Shown: positions 1-7,366, counted from the stretch's first letter. The stretch is DNA of 51,507 nucleotides from Candidatus Woesearchaeota archaeon (GCA_016935095.1 JAFGRO010000005.1:1-51507); one strand, 5' to 3'. Made by a program: numbers and translations. The notes: a model not told the origin generated them from the sequence alone.

Positions 1-209
1 GGTTTGCCGAGCTTCATTACAACAAAGCCCTTTTTTTCCAGTGATTCAAGAACATCATAACTTCTGCTTCTGGGAACATTAGCTATATCTGATAATTCTC
101 CTGCTGTTGATACGCCCCTTGAAAGAAGTGCTGTCCATATTTTAACTTCATATAGATTCAGATTAAAGTATCTTCTTAATTTGCTTAGAAACTCATCTTT
201 AACTATCAT
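1..209 (-). CDS. TrmB-family transcriptional regulator, N-terminal part (cut by window edge)
   Basis: The reverse strand from the ATG at 207-209 reads into the window edge as about 69 codons. It encodes a winged helix-turn-helix: an N-terminal helix, then LYEVKIWTALLSRG, then an SRSYDVLESLEKKGFV recognition helix and wing. This is the layout of TrmB-type archaeal regulators, which bind sugars or other metabolites through a C-terminal domain that lies outside the window. A second TrmB-type protein is encoded at 37667-38404. The target and effector cannot be inferred. Confidence 0.75.
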   Translation of the reverse strand, partial: MIVKDEFLSKLRRYFNLNLYEVKIWTALLSRGVSTAGELSDIANVPRSRSYDVLESLEKKGFVVMKLGK

Positions 210-356
210 TTTTTAGCCTCCTTTATAATTCAATCTAATTATAAAAGGTATTTGTTCACCCCTTTTATAGAAATACAATATATAGTACTACTATTAATAT
301 GTTACGGTTTTTCATCTAGTTTTAGTAGGGTCATTTTTTAAAGAAGAAGATTCTGT

Positions 357-905
357 TTATTTTTTTATTGAGTTCCTTATTGAAGTCAGCATCTCAGCCA
401 GAGTCTGCCTGAATTCGTTGCCCAGCTCTTCCCATGTTATTGCCTTGTTTTTTTTTTGAGGTATTGTCTTTTGTTGGTTTTCTTCTTTCGGCTTAAATAA
501 TACAGAAAAAAGATTCAAATAACCGCAGATGAGGACTGTAAGGAATATGATGGGGTAAAGAGGAACCTTGATTATCTCAAAAAGCCAAGACAGGCTGACA
601 TTTGTCAGAATATTGACAAGGTCAAATATATTGAATATAAATCTTGTTAAATATAAACTGCCGAAAGCATTGAATATAGGCCAGGGAAGATTAAGCGGAA
701 ACTTAAATACATTAAATATTTCAGAAGTCATAAACAGAAGAGTCAGTATAATCAGCAACAGGGCATTTTTATTCAGGAAACCCACAACATCGCTTAATAT
801 TTCTATGTTAACCTGGTCTGTCATGAAACTTATCAGAAACAGAACAAACAGGAAGAGTATAATTCCTAATATGTTCTTCACTATTATTCCTGATATCCTT
901 TTCAT
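357..905 (-). CDS. Four-segment membrane protein of unknown function
   Basis: A 182-residue protein with hydrophobic stretches near residues 9-27, 47-64, 82-105 and 114-137, followed by a polar, basic C-terminal tail of about 45 residues that is probably cytoplasmic. I recognise no family. It is transcribed divergently from radC, with a 114-bp gap that holds a 14-bp perfect palindrome (946-959). No function can be assigned. Confidence 0.65.
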   Translation of the reverse strand: MKRISGIIVKNILGIILFLFVLFLISFMTDQVNIEILSDVVGFLNKNALLLIILTLLFMTSEIFNVFKFPLNLPWPIFNAFGSLYLTRFIFNIFDLVNILTNVSLSWLFEIIKVPLYPIIFLTVLICGYLNLFSVLFKPKEENQQKTIPQKKNKAITWEELGNEFRQTLAEMLTSIRNSIKK

Positions 906-945
906 ATTATGAGTTATACATTTAACATATTAAAATCTTTTGGTG

Positions 946-959
946 TTTATCCGGATAAA
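946..959. promoter_or_regulatory. Perfect 14-bp palindrome between divergent genes
   Basis: TTTATCCGGATAAA is its own reverse complement. It sits between the start of the membrane-protein gene (905) and the radC TATA box (about 990). Position and perfect symmetry suit a dimeric repressor site, but no regulator is identified. Confidence 0.35.
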
Positions 960-989
960 GAGAAACTTATCCTCTTTTAAAGGCAAGGT

Positions 990-997
990 TTTTAAAT
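990..997 (+). promoter_or_regulatory. TATA box of radC
   Basis: TTTTAAAT is centred about 26 nt before the radC ATG at 1020. This is the spacing at which archaeal transcription would start on or next to the start codon. It supports both the chosen start and a leaderless mRNA. Confidence 0.5.
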
Positions 998-1019
998 CAG
1001 GTTTGCGGTTTTATTTAAT

Positions 1020-1673
1020 ATGAGGATAAAAGACATCCCTTTGCAGAACAGGCCAAGGCAGCGGTTCGTGAAAAAAGGGGCTTCTGCACTGAGCGATTCG
1101 GAGTTGCTTGCTGTAATACTGCAGAAAGGCACAAAAGCAGAGAATGCAGTTGAGATGTGCAATAGATTGCTTTCAAAATATTCCATACAAAAATTATCTG
1201 GACTCTCTTTGACAGAATTGCAGGAAGTTAAAGGAATAGGCCCGGCAAAGGCAATGCAGATCAAGGCTTTATTCGAGTTTCTTAAGAGGGCAAAAACACA
1301 GGATAAGACCTATATAAACAGCGCAGATGATGTTTTTGGGAGGTATTATCCTAAATTAAAGGACGAAAAACAGGAAAAATTCATTGTTTTATTGCTGGAT
1401 ACAAAGAGCAGAGTAATAGCAGAAGAGGTTGTTTCTATAGGCATATTGGACAGTGCATTGATCCACCCGAGAGAAGTGTTCAAGCCAGCAATAAGAAATT
1501 CCGCATCTAAAATAATACTGGTGCATAACCACCCGTCAGGAGACCCGAAGCCAAGCCAGGAAGACCTTGTTATTACTGATAAGATTATTGAAGCCGGTAA
1601 ATTGCTTGGCATATCTGTACTGGATCACGTAATTATCGGTGAGAGATATTGGAGCTGGAGAAACAACAGATAA
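1020..1673 (+). CDS. radC: RadC family JAB/MPN-domain protein
   Basis: 217 residues, the usual RadC length. An N-terminal helical part with a helix-hairpin-helix (LQEVKGIGPAKA, about 68-78) precedes a JAB/MPN metallo-hydrolase-like domain (about 100-217). The JAMM signature is complete: Glu135/136, H169-N-H171-PSGDP, and Asp182 in PSQED. RadC was first linked to DNA repair, but family members occur mostly near mobile DNA and their activity is unsettled. RadC is typically bacterial, so presence here suggests transfer. The start is fixed by the TATA box 26 nt upstream. Confidence 0.9.
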   Translation: MRIKDIPLQNRPRQRFVKKGASALSDSELLAVILQKGTKAENAVEMCNRLLSKYSIQKLSGLSLTELQEVKGIGPAKAMQIKALFEFLKRAKTQDKTYINSADDVFGRYYPKLKDEKQEKFIVLLLDTKSRVIAEEVVSIGILDSALIHPREVFKPAIRNSASKIILVHNHPSGDPKPSQEDLVITDKIIEAGKLLGISVLDHVIIGERYWSWRNNR

Positions 1674-1706
1674 ATTTATTAAGTCCCCTTTTTATAATTA
1701 GTAAAT

Positions 1707-1889
1707 ATGGAACTTACACCTGATTTTCTAGGCAATTCTTTTGTCCTGCTGATGATATCTTATGTTGTGGCATTTGCATTTCAGGTATTTATGATGTATT
1801 TGAACTGGAAACAGTCAAGGGTAAACAACCAGATGCAGGAACTGATTGAAGAAGTAAAAGAAATAAAAAAATTATTAAATAAAAAATAG
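1707..1889 (+). CDS. Small single-pass membrane protein with coiled-coil tail
   Basis: 60 residues: one hydrophobic segment (about 12-33), then a charged helix with leucine/isoleucine heptads (QMQELIEEVKEIKKLL) that predicts a short cytoplasmic coiled coil. It lies 33 bp after radC on the same strand. TTTATT near 1675-1680 could be its own TATA box. Function unknown. Confidence 0.55.
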   Translation: MELTPDFLGNSFVLLMISYVVAFAFQVFMMYLNWKQSRVNNQMQELIEEVKEIKKLLNKK

Positions 1890-1900
1890 AGCTTGCGCTA

Positions 1901-1913
1901 CTCCTGAATCTTA
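1901..1913 (+). repeat. 13-bp direct repeat, copy 1
   Basis: CTCCTGAATCTTA occurs here and again, identical, at 2238-2250, so the two copies bracket the cold-shock gene. Origin unknown: they may be remnants of an insertion event or parts of related termination or RNA elements. Confidence 0.5.
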
Positions 1914-1930
1914 TTTTACATAGAAAAAAA

Positions 1931-2116
1931 TTACTGCACGTCCTTTGCTATAGGTCCTCTTTCACCCTGTTCAGGGGTAAAGGTTACTTTCTGGCCTTGT
2001 TCAATAGAATTGCCTTCTTTTATAGCGGAATGATGGACAAAATAATCTTTGCCGTCTTCACCTTCAATAAAGCCGTAACCTTTCTTTAAGTTGAACCATT
2101 TAACTGTTCCTTCCAT
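1931..2116 (-). CDS. cspA: Cold-shock domain protein
   Basis: 61 residues starting [17 protein letters not shown], with RNP-1 (KGYGFI) and RNP-2 (DYFVHHSAI) motifs and the usual single five-stranded OB fold of Csp proteins. These bind single-stranded RNA/DNA and act as RNA chaperones. The start at 2116 is preferred to the longer frame from 2143 because GAGGT lies about 7 nt before this ATG and family members begin here. CspA-type proteins are common in bacteria and patchy in archaea. The gene is flanked by 13-bp direct repeats. Confidence 0.92.
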   Translation of the reverse strand: MEGTVKWFNLKKGYGFIEGEDGKDYFVHHSAIKEGNSIEQGQKVTFTPEQGERGPIAKDVQ

Positions 2117-2237
2117 TTTAAATACCTCTAAATAACAATTCAAGAATAATGAGCTTGTATTTAAATCTTTGTTAAAATTTGAGATAAATTCTTTTTAAAT
2201 TCAATTTTAATTCAGGCTTAGTGAGAAGTGCTGGTTG

Positions 2238-2250
2238 CTCCTGAATCTTA
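2238..2250 (+). repeat. 13-bp direct repeat, copy 2
   Basis: Identical to CTCCTGAATCTTA at 1901-1913. Together the copies enclose the cold-shock gene and its promoter region. Confidence 0.5.
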
Positions 2251-2254
2251 AAGC

Positions 2255-2340
2255 AGAAGTTCCCCAAAGCGTCCCTTGTAATTAAACAAGCGCAGGGAGC
2301 CATTGAGGGACATCATTTTTTCACGTTAGGGGCAACATGA
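2255..2340. ncRNA. Possible structured RNA segment
   Basis: This segment is noticeably richer in G+C than its surroundings. GTTCCCC (2259-2265) can pair with GGGG-C-AAC (2329-2335). Inside, TCCC-TTGT pairs with ACAA and GGGA around an AATTAA loop (2272-2298), while GTCCC (2271-2275) could pair instead with GGGAC (2307-2311). Two mutually exclusive pairings suggest a switch or a guide-type RNA. I cannot match it to a known family, and the strand is uncertain. Confidence 0.25.
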
Positions 2341-2432
2341 GTTCTCCCTTAATTACTAAAATTAAAAAATAAATTAATTTCCCTAAATTGTCTTTGTTGT
2401 TTTGGAATAGATTTAAATACTGCATTTACCAT

Positions 2433-2465
2433 CTGGTGTTGCGTAGCGTAAGCGGAGCACACCAG
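2433..2465. repeat. Hairpin with 7-bp arms
   Basis: CTGGTGT (2433-2439) and ACACCAG (2459-2465) are perfect inverted repeats around a 19-nt loop. It lies about 40 bp before the cloverleaf-like element. It could belong to the end of the insertion sequence or act as a terminator for something upstream. Confidence 0.35.
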
Positions 2466-2504
2466 TGGCAAAAAAGAAATATAACTAATTCTTAAGAATA
2501 AAAT

Positions 2505-2595
2505 GAAGCTGACCAAAGCATAATCAGGCTTTGGGCACTTTACGTAAAGTGTTAAGCCTCAGAGACAATCTGTCGAGTAGCGAATGATCAGCTTC
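2505..2595 (+). ncRNA. Cloverleaf-like structured leader before the transposase gene
   Basis: GAAGCTGA (2505-2512) pairs with TCAGCTTC (2588-2595) and closes a multibranch fold. Inside are CCAAAGC/GCTTTGG around ATAATCAG, CACTTTA/TAAAGTG around CG, and a short GACA/TGTC hairpin. In IS200 of enterobacteria, a folded 5-prime leader and an antisense RNA keep transposase translation low. This segment may play that role or form the left end. It lacks a T-loop, so it is not a tRNA. Confidence 0.4.
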
Positions 2596-2647
2596 AGGTA
2601 ATAATAATTCTAGCGTTAGCTATAAATTTTTCGTGAGATGATTATAA

Positions 2648-3094
2648 ATGAAATACAATCCTACTAGATATAGCTCTGCAGTTGGAGAGATATGGGTTAT
2701 GGCAAGTTTCAAGGTAAAATACTGCCATAAGATATTTGATATTAGAGCAGTTCGTGAATTAACAGATGCATTATTTCATGAAGCTTTTACATTTTACAAA
2801 ATCAGATGCGAGAAATTAGCATTTGATTCTGACCATGTCCATATTATATTGGACATGGGATTATATGGAAAGGTAGAGTTAGCAAAGAAATTGAAAGGCT
2901 TTGTAGCAAAGCATCTGTTCTGCTTAATACCTTGGTTAAAAAATTTTAGTTGGAAAGGTGGCTTTTTTTGGAAAAGTGGATTATGGAGTCCAGCATATGA
3001 TATTAGAAGCATAAATAACATGGATTTCTACCAGAGATACCTTGACAAACAGAAATACAGCAGTACACATCAGAAGATGCTGACAGCATATTAA
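2648..3094 (+). CDS. tnpA: IS200-type Y1 transposase (HUH endonuclease)
   Basis: 148 residues. The HUH motif is H63-V-H65 in DSDHVHIIL, and the likely nucleophile is Tyr131 in FYQRYLDKQ. These enzymes cut and rejoin single-stranded DNA at hairpin-bearing ends. The length is normal and the frame is intact, so it may be active. The first 15 residues or so look less typical, and a start nearer VMASFKVKYCHK is possible. No tnpB accompanies it. Confidence 0.88.
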   Translation: MKYNPTRYSSAVGEIWVMASFKVKYCHKIFDIRAVRELTDALFHEAFTFYKIRCEKLAFDSDHVHIILDMGLYGKVELAKKLKGFVAKHLFCLIPWLKNFSWKGGFFWKSGLWSPAYDIRSINNMDFYQRYLDKQKYSSTHQKMLTAY

Positions 3095-3103
3095 ATCAAT
3101 TAT

Positions 3104-3149
3104 GAGAACCGTAATGCCACCATGTCTATTGACTGGTGGATAGGTTCTC
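3104..3149 (+). repeat. Right-end hairpin of the IS200-type element
   Basis: GAGAACC (3104-3110) pairs with GGTTCTC (3143-3149), and an inner CCACCA (3117-3122) pairs with TGGTGG (3134-3139). Such imperfect palindromes just after tnpA are the recognition structures of Y1 transposases. It begins 10 bp after the tnpA stop. Confidence 0.6.
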
Positions 3150-3194
3150 AGCTAGAATTATTTTACACATAAGATGTCTGACCCATGATGTGAA

Positions 3195-3823
3195 ATGCCG
3201 AAAATATTGGTAGTTGATGACGAGCAAGATATATTTGAAATGTACAGGGTAATGCTTGCTCCTTCTGGATATGAAGTTATTACAGCAACCCGAGGGGATG
3301 AAGCTGTTGATATATGCAGGAAAGAGGAATCTATTGATATGGTCATCTCATGGATGTTAAACTGCCCGGAATGTCCGGATTAGAAGCTACATGTAAAATC
3401 AGGGAATTCAGGCCTGACAGAGTAGAGTATCCTGTCCTTATTATAACAGCTTATGACAGGTATCAAACAAAAGAAAAAGGAGACACATCACAGATAACAG
3501 GTTATCTCGCGAAGCCTTTTTCTCCGCAGGAATTAACAGATTTTGTTAATCATCATTACCACACGAAACTTGCCGGCGAGGCACACAAGCCTTTTTTTGA
3601 AGAATATGGACAAGCGATTACTGCATTGAATTGCACACTCGGTCATGGCATTGGTTTAAAAGAAGGGAAGCCGGCAATAGCTGCAAACATACAGTCTAGT
3701 ATTGAATTAGGCCCTGCACTAAAACAACGGATTGAAACAGAGATTCTTCCCGGGGTTTTTGAATATAAAGGTGTGCAGCTGCCTGTTGCAATAGCATATC
3801 AGACAGGATTAAAAGCATTGTAA
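3195..3823 (+). pseudogene. Response regulator receiver protein, frameshifted
   Basis: The first frame (3195-3383) gives a receiver start: ILVVDDEQD with the acidic pair, then GYEVITATRGDEAVDIC. The second frame (from 3350) continues MDVKLPGMSGLEA, where Asp is the phosphoacceptor, then VLIITAY and GYLAKPFSPQEL with the conserved Thr/Lys positions. The frames join near 3346-3352: deleting TC from ATCTCATGG restores VIMDVKLPG. About 80 residues after the receiver form an unrecognised C-terminal domain. The gene directly follows the IS right end. It could be a true decay, programmed slippage or a sequencing error. Confidence 0.8.
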
Positions 3824-3901
3824 TCTTTTTTTCTGGTAATTTATAGACTTTTTCTGTAAATTACCCTAAATTATTAAAATGAATCCAGACTAACCTATAA
3901 T

Positions 3902-4969
3902 ATGGTCTGTTATTTTATATATATCCAGAATAAGGAAGGAGTGAAGAGGGCATATGATGACTGGAAAAAGAACAGGGTCTTGGGCATAGATATTGAATGC
4001 GAAAACAATTTTCATCACTATGGCACTTATATATCTCTGATACAGATTTCTTCCCAAAAAAAGAACTGGGTTGTTGACTGCCTTAGGCTGGGTGAGATCC
4101 CTGAAGTCCTGGATATACTTAAGGATAGTTCTGTTGAGAAAATATTTCACGGATGTGATTTTGATTTGAGGGTGTTGTCTGAGCAGTATAAAATCCAGCC
4201 GAAAAACATATTTGATACACAGATAGTAGCACAGTTTCTCGGATTTGAGAAATTCGGATTGGGCAATCTTCTTGAGAAATATTTCGGTATTGAAAAAAAA
4301 GAGCGTTTTCAAAGGGCAGACTGGACAAGACGGCCCATTAGGCACGATATGCTTGAATATGCAGCAAAGGACAGCAAGTATCTTGTTGAGCTAAGTATGA
4401 TACTGAAAAAAGAGCTTAAAGCATGCAATAGATTAGGCTGGGTTATGCAGGAATGCAGGCACATTGAGAGCCAGCATCTTTCTTTGTCCCGGACGGGCTT
4501 TTGGGATATAAAAGGATTAAAAGAGCTGACAGATAATCAAAGGGCAGTCCTGAAAAAGCTCTATGCACTGAGGGAAAGGTTTGCCAGGAGGGTTAGGAGA
4601 CCAGATCATTTTATCATCAGCACTAAAAAAATGATTGAGATGTCTGTGCAAAAGCCCGCATATAATCAGATAAGGAAAATGAAAGGCGTACACCCTGTTG
4701 TAAGGCAAAAGGCAGGATTAATTGCGCATGAGATAATGGCTGCAAAAGATGAAAAGATAGGGATGCCTAAAAAAACAATTAAAAAATTTACAGAAGAACA
4801 AAGCCATGAATTTGATGAGCTTATGGAAAAAAGGAAAAAAATAGCTGTAAAATACAGGATAGAGCCTTACTTGATAATGAGCAAAGACCAGATAAAAGAA
4901 ATCATACTTACAAAAACATTTAATTCACTGAGAAAATGGCAGAGAGAGCTGATTAAAAAGAAAGATTAG
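3902..4969 (+). CDS. rnd: RNase D-like 3-prime exonuclease (DEDDy plus HRDC)
   Basis: 355 residues, close to bacterial RNase D. The DEDDy active site is complete: D30-I-E32, HGCDFD88L, and Y153-A-A-K-D157. An HRDC domain follows (about 205-290, LYALRERFARRVRRPDHFI). RNase D trims 3-prime ends of tRNA and other small RNAs. It is common in bacteria and rare in archaea, which usually rely on the exosome, so transfer is likely. A TATA-like ATTATTAAAA centred about 26 nt upstream supports this start. It converges on the gene ending at 4975. Confidence 0.9.
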   Translation: MVCYFIYIQNKEGVKRAYDDWKKNRVLGIDIECENNFHHYGTYISLIQISSQKKNWVVDCLRLGEIPEVLDILKDSSVEKIFHGCDFDLRVLSEQYKIQPKNIFDTQIVAQFLGFEKFGLGNLLEKYFGIEKKERFQRADWTRRPIRHDMLEYAAKDSKYLVELSMILKKELKACNRLGWVMQECRHIESQHLSLSRTGFWDIKGLKELTDNQRAVLKKLYALRERFARRVRRPDHFIISTKKMIEMSVQKPAYNQIRKMKGVHPVVRQKAGLIAHEIMAAKDEKIGMPKKTIKKFTEEQSHEFDELMEKRKKIAVKYRIEPYLIMSKDQIKEIILTKTFNSLRKWQRELIKKKD

Positions 4970-4974
4970 GTGGT

Positions 4975-5367
4975 TCACTTTATCTTCTTAAGATTAACCA
5001 AAGTGCCTGTTGATCCTATGATAAACAGGATTGGGCAGACAACCAGTGCAAAGATAAAGAAAACAGGCTCATCGCCTCCCTGCCAGAATCCTTCACCAAA
5101 CAAAAGTATGAATAAGGCATAGACCAGATTGTGTAATATGGTTCCGGGCAGTATTCCTGCAGCAGCAATACCTGTAAGCAGAAGAAACCTTTTTGCAGGC
5201 TTGTTTTTTAGTTTTATGGCTTTGATTATGAGAATAATGCCCAAGATAGTGAATATAATGCCTAAACCGGCAAGAAAAGGGAATTTTTCTTTCATCTCAA
5301 GGAAAAAAGAGACTGCTATTAACACAAACACAGCAATCGTTGCAAAAAAGATGTTTTTTGTTTTCAT
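4975..5367 (-). CDS. Four- to five-segment membrane protein, unknown function
   Basis: 130 residues, almost entirely hydrophobic: segments near 4-23, 29-50, 58-78, perhaps 79-92, and 101-124, joined by short basic loops (KAIKLKNKPAKR). It ends LVNLKKIK. I recognise no family. TTTATATATTTT near 5390-5400, read on the reverse strand, is at leaderless distance from its ATG at 5367. Its stop lies 5 bp from that of the RNase D gene. Confidence 0.6.
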   Translation of the reverse strand: MKTKNIFFATIAVFVLIAVSFFLEMKEKFPFLAGLGIIFTILGIILIIKAIKLKNKPAKRFLLLTGIAAAGILPGTILHNLVYALFILLFGEGFWQGGDEPVFFIFALVVCPILFIIGSTGTLVNLKKIK

Positions 5368-5464
5368 AGCTTAGATTATTGTAGGAAGAGTTTATATATT
5401 TTTTGGGAGAAACTCTATTTAACAAAAACTTTATTAATTAATTTCTTCGACTAAACAAATTAAC

Positions 5465-5917
5465 ATGATATATAATTTTTTCAGAAGAGGCGTTGGAATA
5501 TTTAAGCTGCTGTTTGTGATTGATGATTTTTTCAGGCTGGTAATCTTCACAATACTGATACCTGTACTTCTCAATGCATTTGGATTTGGCAGAACCGCTA
5601 TATTTGTTGGTCTGGGTATAGGCGCATTAATGGATGTCTATGATTTCATTACAGAATTCGGGCCAGGGCAGATAATCTCTAAAAAAGACCTTAATATTGC
5701 ATACATCTTCAGGAAAAGGCATGGTGTTCTGAGGTTTGCTTTTGCTCTTCATGATCTCATGGAGATATGCGCCGCTACAGTGCTTATCTCAATATTGTTA
5801 ACATGGCTTAAAATCAGTTATCCCTTCCTTGTTTTCGGTTTTGCTTTAGGCGTTGCAATAGACGTCCATGATTTCATCACAGAGTTCAGCGGCGGAAGGC
5901 TGCAGATAAAGGAATGA
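5465..5917 (+). CDS. Membrane protein made of two tandem repeats
   Basis: 150 residues built from an internal duplication with a 76-residue offset. DVYDFITEFGPG (57-68) matches DVHDFITEFSGG (133-144), and each repeat also holds an FR-x-x-FxxxxDxxxx(I/L) segment and two hydrophobic helices. This gives about four membrane segments, with the conserved D-x-x-D-F-I-T-E-F end at the membrane edge. Such acidic and aromatic repeats could bind ions or partners, but the function is unknown. A TATA-like TTTATTAAT about 26-30 nt upstream suggests its own promoter. Confidence 0.65.
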   Translation: MIYNFFRRGVGIFKLLFVIDDFFRLVIFTILIPVLLNAFGFGRTAIFVGLGIGALMDVYDFITEFGPGQIISKKDLNIAYIFRKRHGVLRFAFALHDLMEICAATVLISILLTWLKISYPFLVFGFALGVAIDVHDFITEFSGGRLQIKE

Positions 5918-5932
5918 TTGTTTGTTTTTAGT

Positions 5933-6298
5933 TTATGACAATTTTATGTTTGTTGATTTTTTTTGTTTTATTTCAACAATCTTTCGTCTTTTTCTAAAAA
6001 AATATTCAAGTTCTACATAATGATCATTAATATAATATGTCGGATAAGTTTCATTTACTTCCACATCAATTTCTTTATATCCTTGTTTTTTTAATAAATT
6101 AATTGCGTGTTCATAATATTCTGGACGACAATCTACTCCCTTACCTTTTTCTTCAAGTTCTTTTGCAATTATTTTTGCTTTTTTGTATGATTGTTTAAGG
6201 TCTTTTTCAAATACATTTGTTTCTACATCTTTTGTTAAATAAGTGGTCCATTCTTCACCTTCATACCAAGTATATTTTATTTTAAAGACTTTTAACAT
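5933..6298 (-). CDS. Small charged protein paired with the DUF1016 gene
   Basis: 121 residues, soluble and highly charged, beginning MLKVFKIKYTWYEGEEW. I recognise no domain. Its ATG is 2 bp after the stop of the DUF1016 nuclease gene, so the two are almost certainly translated from one mRNA. It may be a partner, inhibitor or immunity factor of the nuclease, but that is inferred only from position. Confidence 0.6.
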   Translation of the reverse strand: MLKVFKIKYTWYEGEEWTTYLTKDVETNVFEKDLKQSYKKAKIIAKELEEKGKGVDCRPEYYEHAINLLKKQGYKEIDVEVNETYPTYYINDHYVELEYFFRKRRKIVEIKQKKSTNIKLS

Positions 6299-6300
6299 TT

Positions 6301-7305
6301 TTATTCTAATAAATCAGCTAGTTTTATTTCTAATTCTTTTTTATCTGGTAAATATAGTTTGTATTTGGAAACAAATAACTTATTTGAGATTCCTCCTAGT
6401 GCATATTTTACTTCAATATGGTCTTTTTCAGCTGAAAGAATTATCCCTATGGGATCTTTGTCTTGTTCTGTATTTTCTTCTGCTTTAAAATAATTCAGAT
6501 ACATATTCATTTGTCCGATGTCTAAATGGTTTACTTTTCCAATCTTTAAGTCAATAAGAACAAAGCATTTCAAAATCCTGTGGTAAAACACTAAATCAAC
6601 ATAAAAATGCTTATTTCCAAGAGTCATGCGAAACTGCCTGGAAACAAAGGTGAATCCCTTGCCTAATTCCAATAAAAACATCTGTAAATTGTCAATTATT
6701 TTTTGTTCTAATTCTTTTTCTGAATATTTGTATTCTTCTGGGATTTTAAGAAATTCTAGGATGTATGGATCTTTAATGACATCTTTTGCTTTTTCTATGG
6801 TTAATCCTTTTTTTGATAATTCTAACACCTCTTTTTTATCCTTGCTTAAAGCAACCCTAAAAAATAATGCTGAATTAATTTGTCTCTTTAATTCCCTGAC
6901 AGACCATTTTTCTTCAATGCACTGCTTCTCATAAAAAGATCTCTGTAAATTATCATCAAGACTTAACAATTCAACATAGTGACTCCAGCTTAATTTTCCA
7001 GACAGTGTCTGGAAATTCTCATATTTTATATACAAATTTCTCATTGAGTACACATTACTTTTGCTAAATCCTTTCCCAAATTTGATTTTAAGATCTTTAG
7101 AGAGCTTTGCCAGCAATTCAGAACCATACTCTGCTTTTTCTTTTCCCTCTTGTTCATATTCAACTATTCTCTTGCCAATTTTCCAATAGGTTTGCACTAA
7201 AATCCAATTTACAGCTCTATAAGCTTGTCTTCTTCCTTGTTTTAAAATAATACTTATATTTTCAATCAGGTCTCTATAATTGTTTTTAGTTAACTTTTTC
7301 ATCAT
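6301..7305 (-). CDS. DUF1016 (YhcG-type) PD-(D/E)XK nuclease
   Basis: 334 residues from Met at 7305. The N-terminal half carries the DUF1016 pattern (AVNWILVQTYWKIGKRIVEYEQ, YGSELLAKLSKDL, SNVYSMRNLY, LSWSHYVELL). The C-terminal half is a nuclease fold with FYVDLVFYHRILKCFVLIDLKIGK, giving the D...D-x-K core. These proteins sit near restriction systems and mobile DNA. The frame stays open to 7383, but a TATA box at 7330-7337 is about 27 nt before the Met codons at 7305/7302, so a leaderless start there is preferred. The 5933-6298 gene follows in the same operon. Confidence 0.85.
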   Translation of the reverse strand: MMKKLTKNNYRDLIENISIILKQGRRQAYRAVNWILVQTYWKIGKRIVEYEQEGKEKAEYGSELLAKLSKDLKIKFGKGFSKSNVYSMRNLYIKYENFQTLSGKLSWSHYVELLSLDDNLQRSFYEKQCIEEKWSVRELKRQINSALFFRVALSKDKKEVLELSKKGLTIEKAKDVIKDPYILEFLKIPEEYKYSEKELEQKIIDNLQMFLLELGKGFTFVSRQFRMTLGNKHFYVDLVFYHRILKCFVLIDLKIGKVNHLDIGQMNMYLNYFKAEENTEQDKDPIGIILSAEKDHIEVKYALGGISNKLFVSKYKLYLPDKKELEIKLADLLE

Positions 7306-7329
7306 GTAAGAGGTTGTGAGGAGATAAGG

Positions 7330-7337
7330 TTTATATA
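7330..7337 (-). promoter_or_regulatory. TATA box of the DUF1016 operon
   Basis: Read on the reverse strand, TATATAAA is centred about 28 nt before Met 7305. It lies inside the longest open frame, which argues against the upstream start at 7383. Confidence 0.5.
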
Positions 7338-7366
7338 GGTTGTGTGGGAATGTCCAGTGCTTTTTT

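Larger units (their letters stand above)
2144..2647. other. 504-bp intergenic region with structured segments
   Basis: No convincing protein gene was seen. It holds one 13-bp repeat copy (2238-2250), a GC-richer segment with nested inverted repeats (2255-2340), a hairpin (2433-2465) and a cloverleaf-like element (2505-2595) that precedes the transposase gene. The rest is A+T-rich. Confidence 0.5.
2500..3170 (+). mobile_element. IS200-type insertion sequence (ends approximate)
   Basis: A single Y1 transposase gene lies between folded ends, with no tnpB beside it: the plan of IS200. The right side carries an imperfect hairpin (3104-3149). An 11-bp inverted match, AATAATTCTAG at 2603-2613 and CTAGAATTATT at 3152-3162, brackets the gene. 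A folded segment (2505-2595) lies upstream. Total size, about 660 bp, fits the group. IS200 elements make no target duplication, so exact ends need a second copy or an empty site. Confidence 0.55.

Noticed and set aside
2505-2595. Possible tRNA because of the cloverleaf-like fold
   Set aside because: No T-loop sequence, no 7-bp acceptor stem with the right spacing, and arms of the wrong lengths.
2648-3094. Associated TnpB or guide RNA (omega RNA)
   Set aside because: No TnpB-like gene or fragment lies near the transposase, so a guide-RNA reading of the upstream fold is unsupported.
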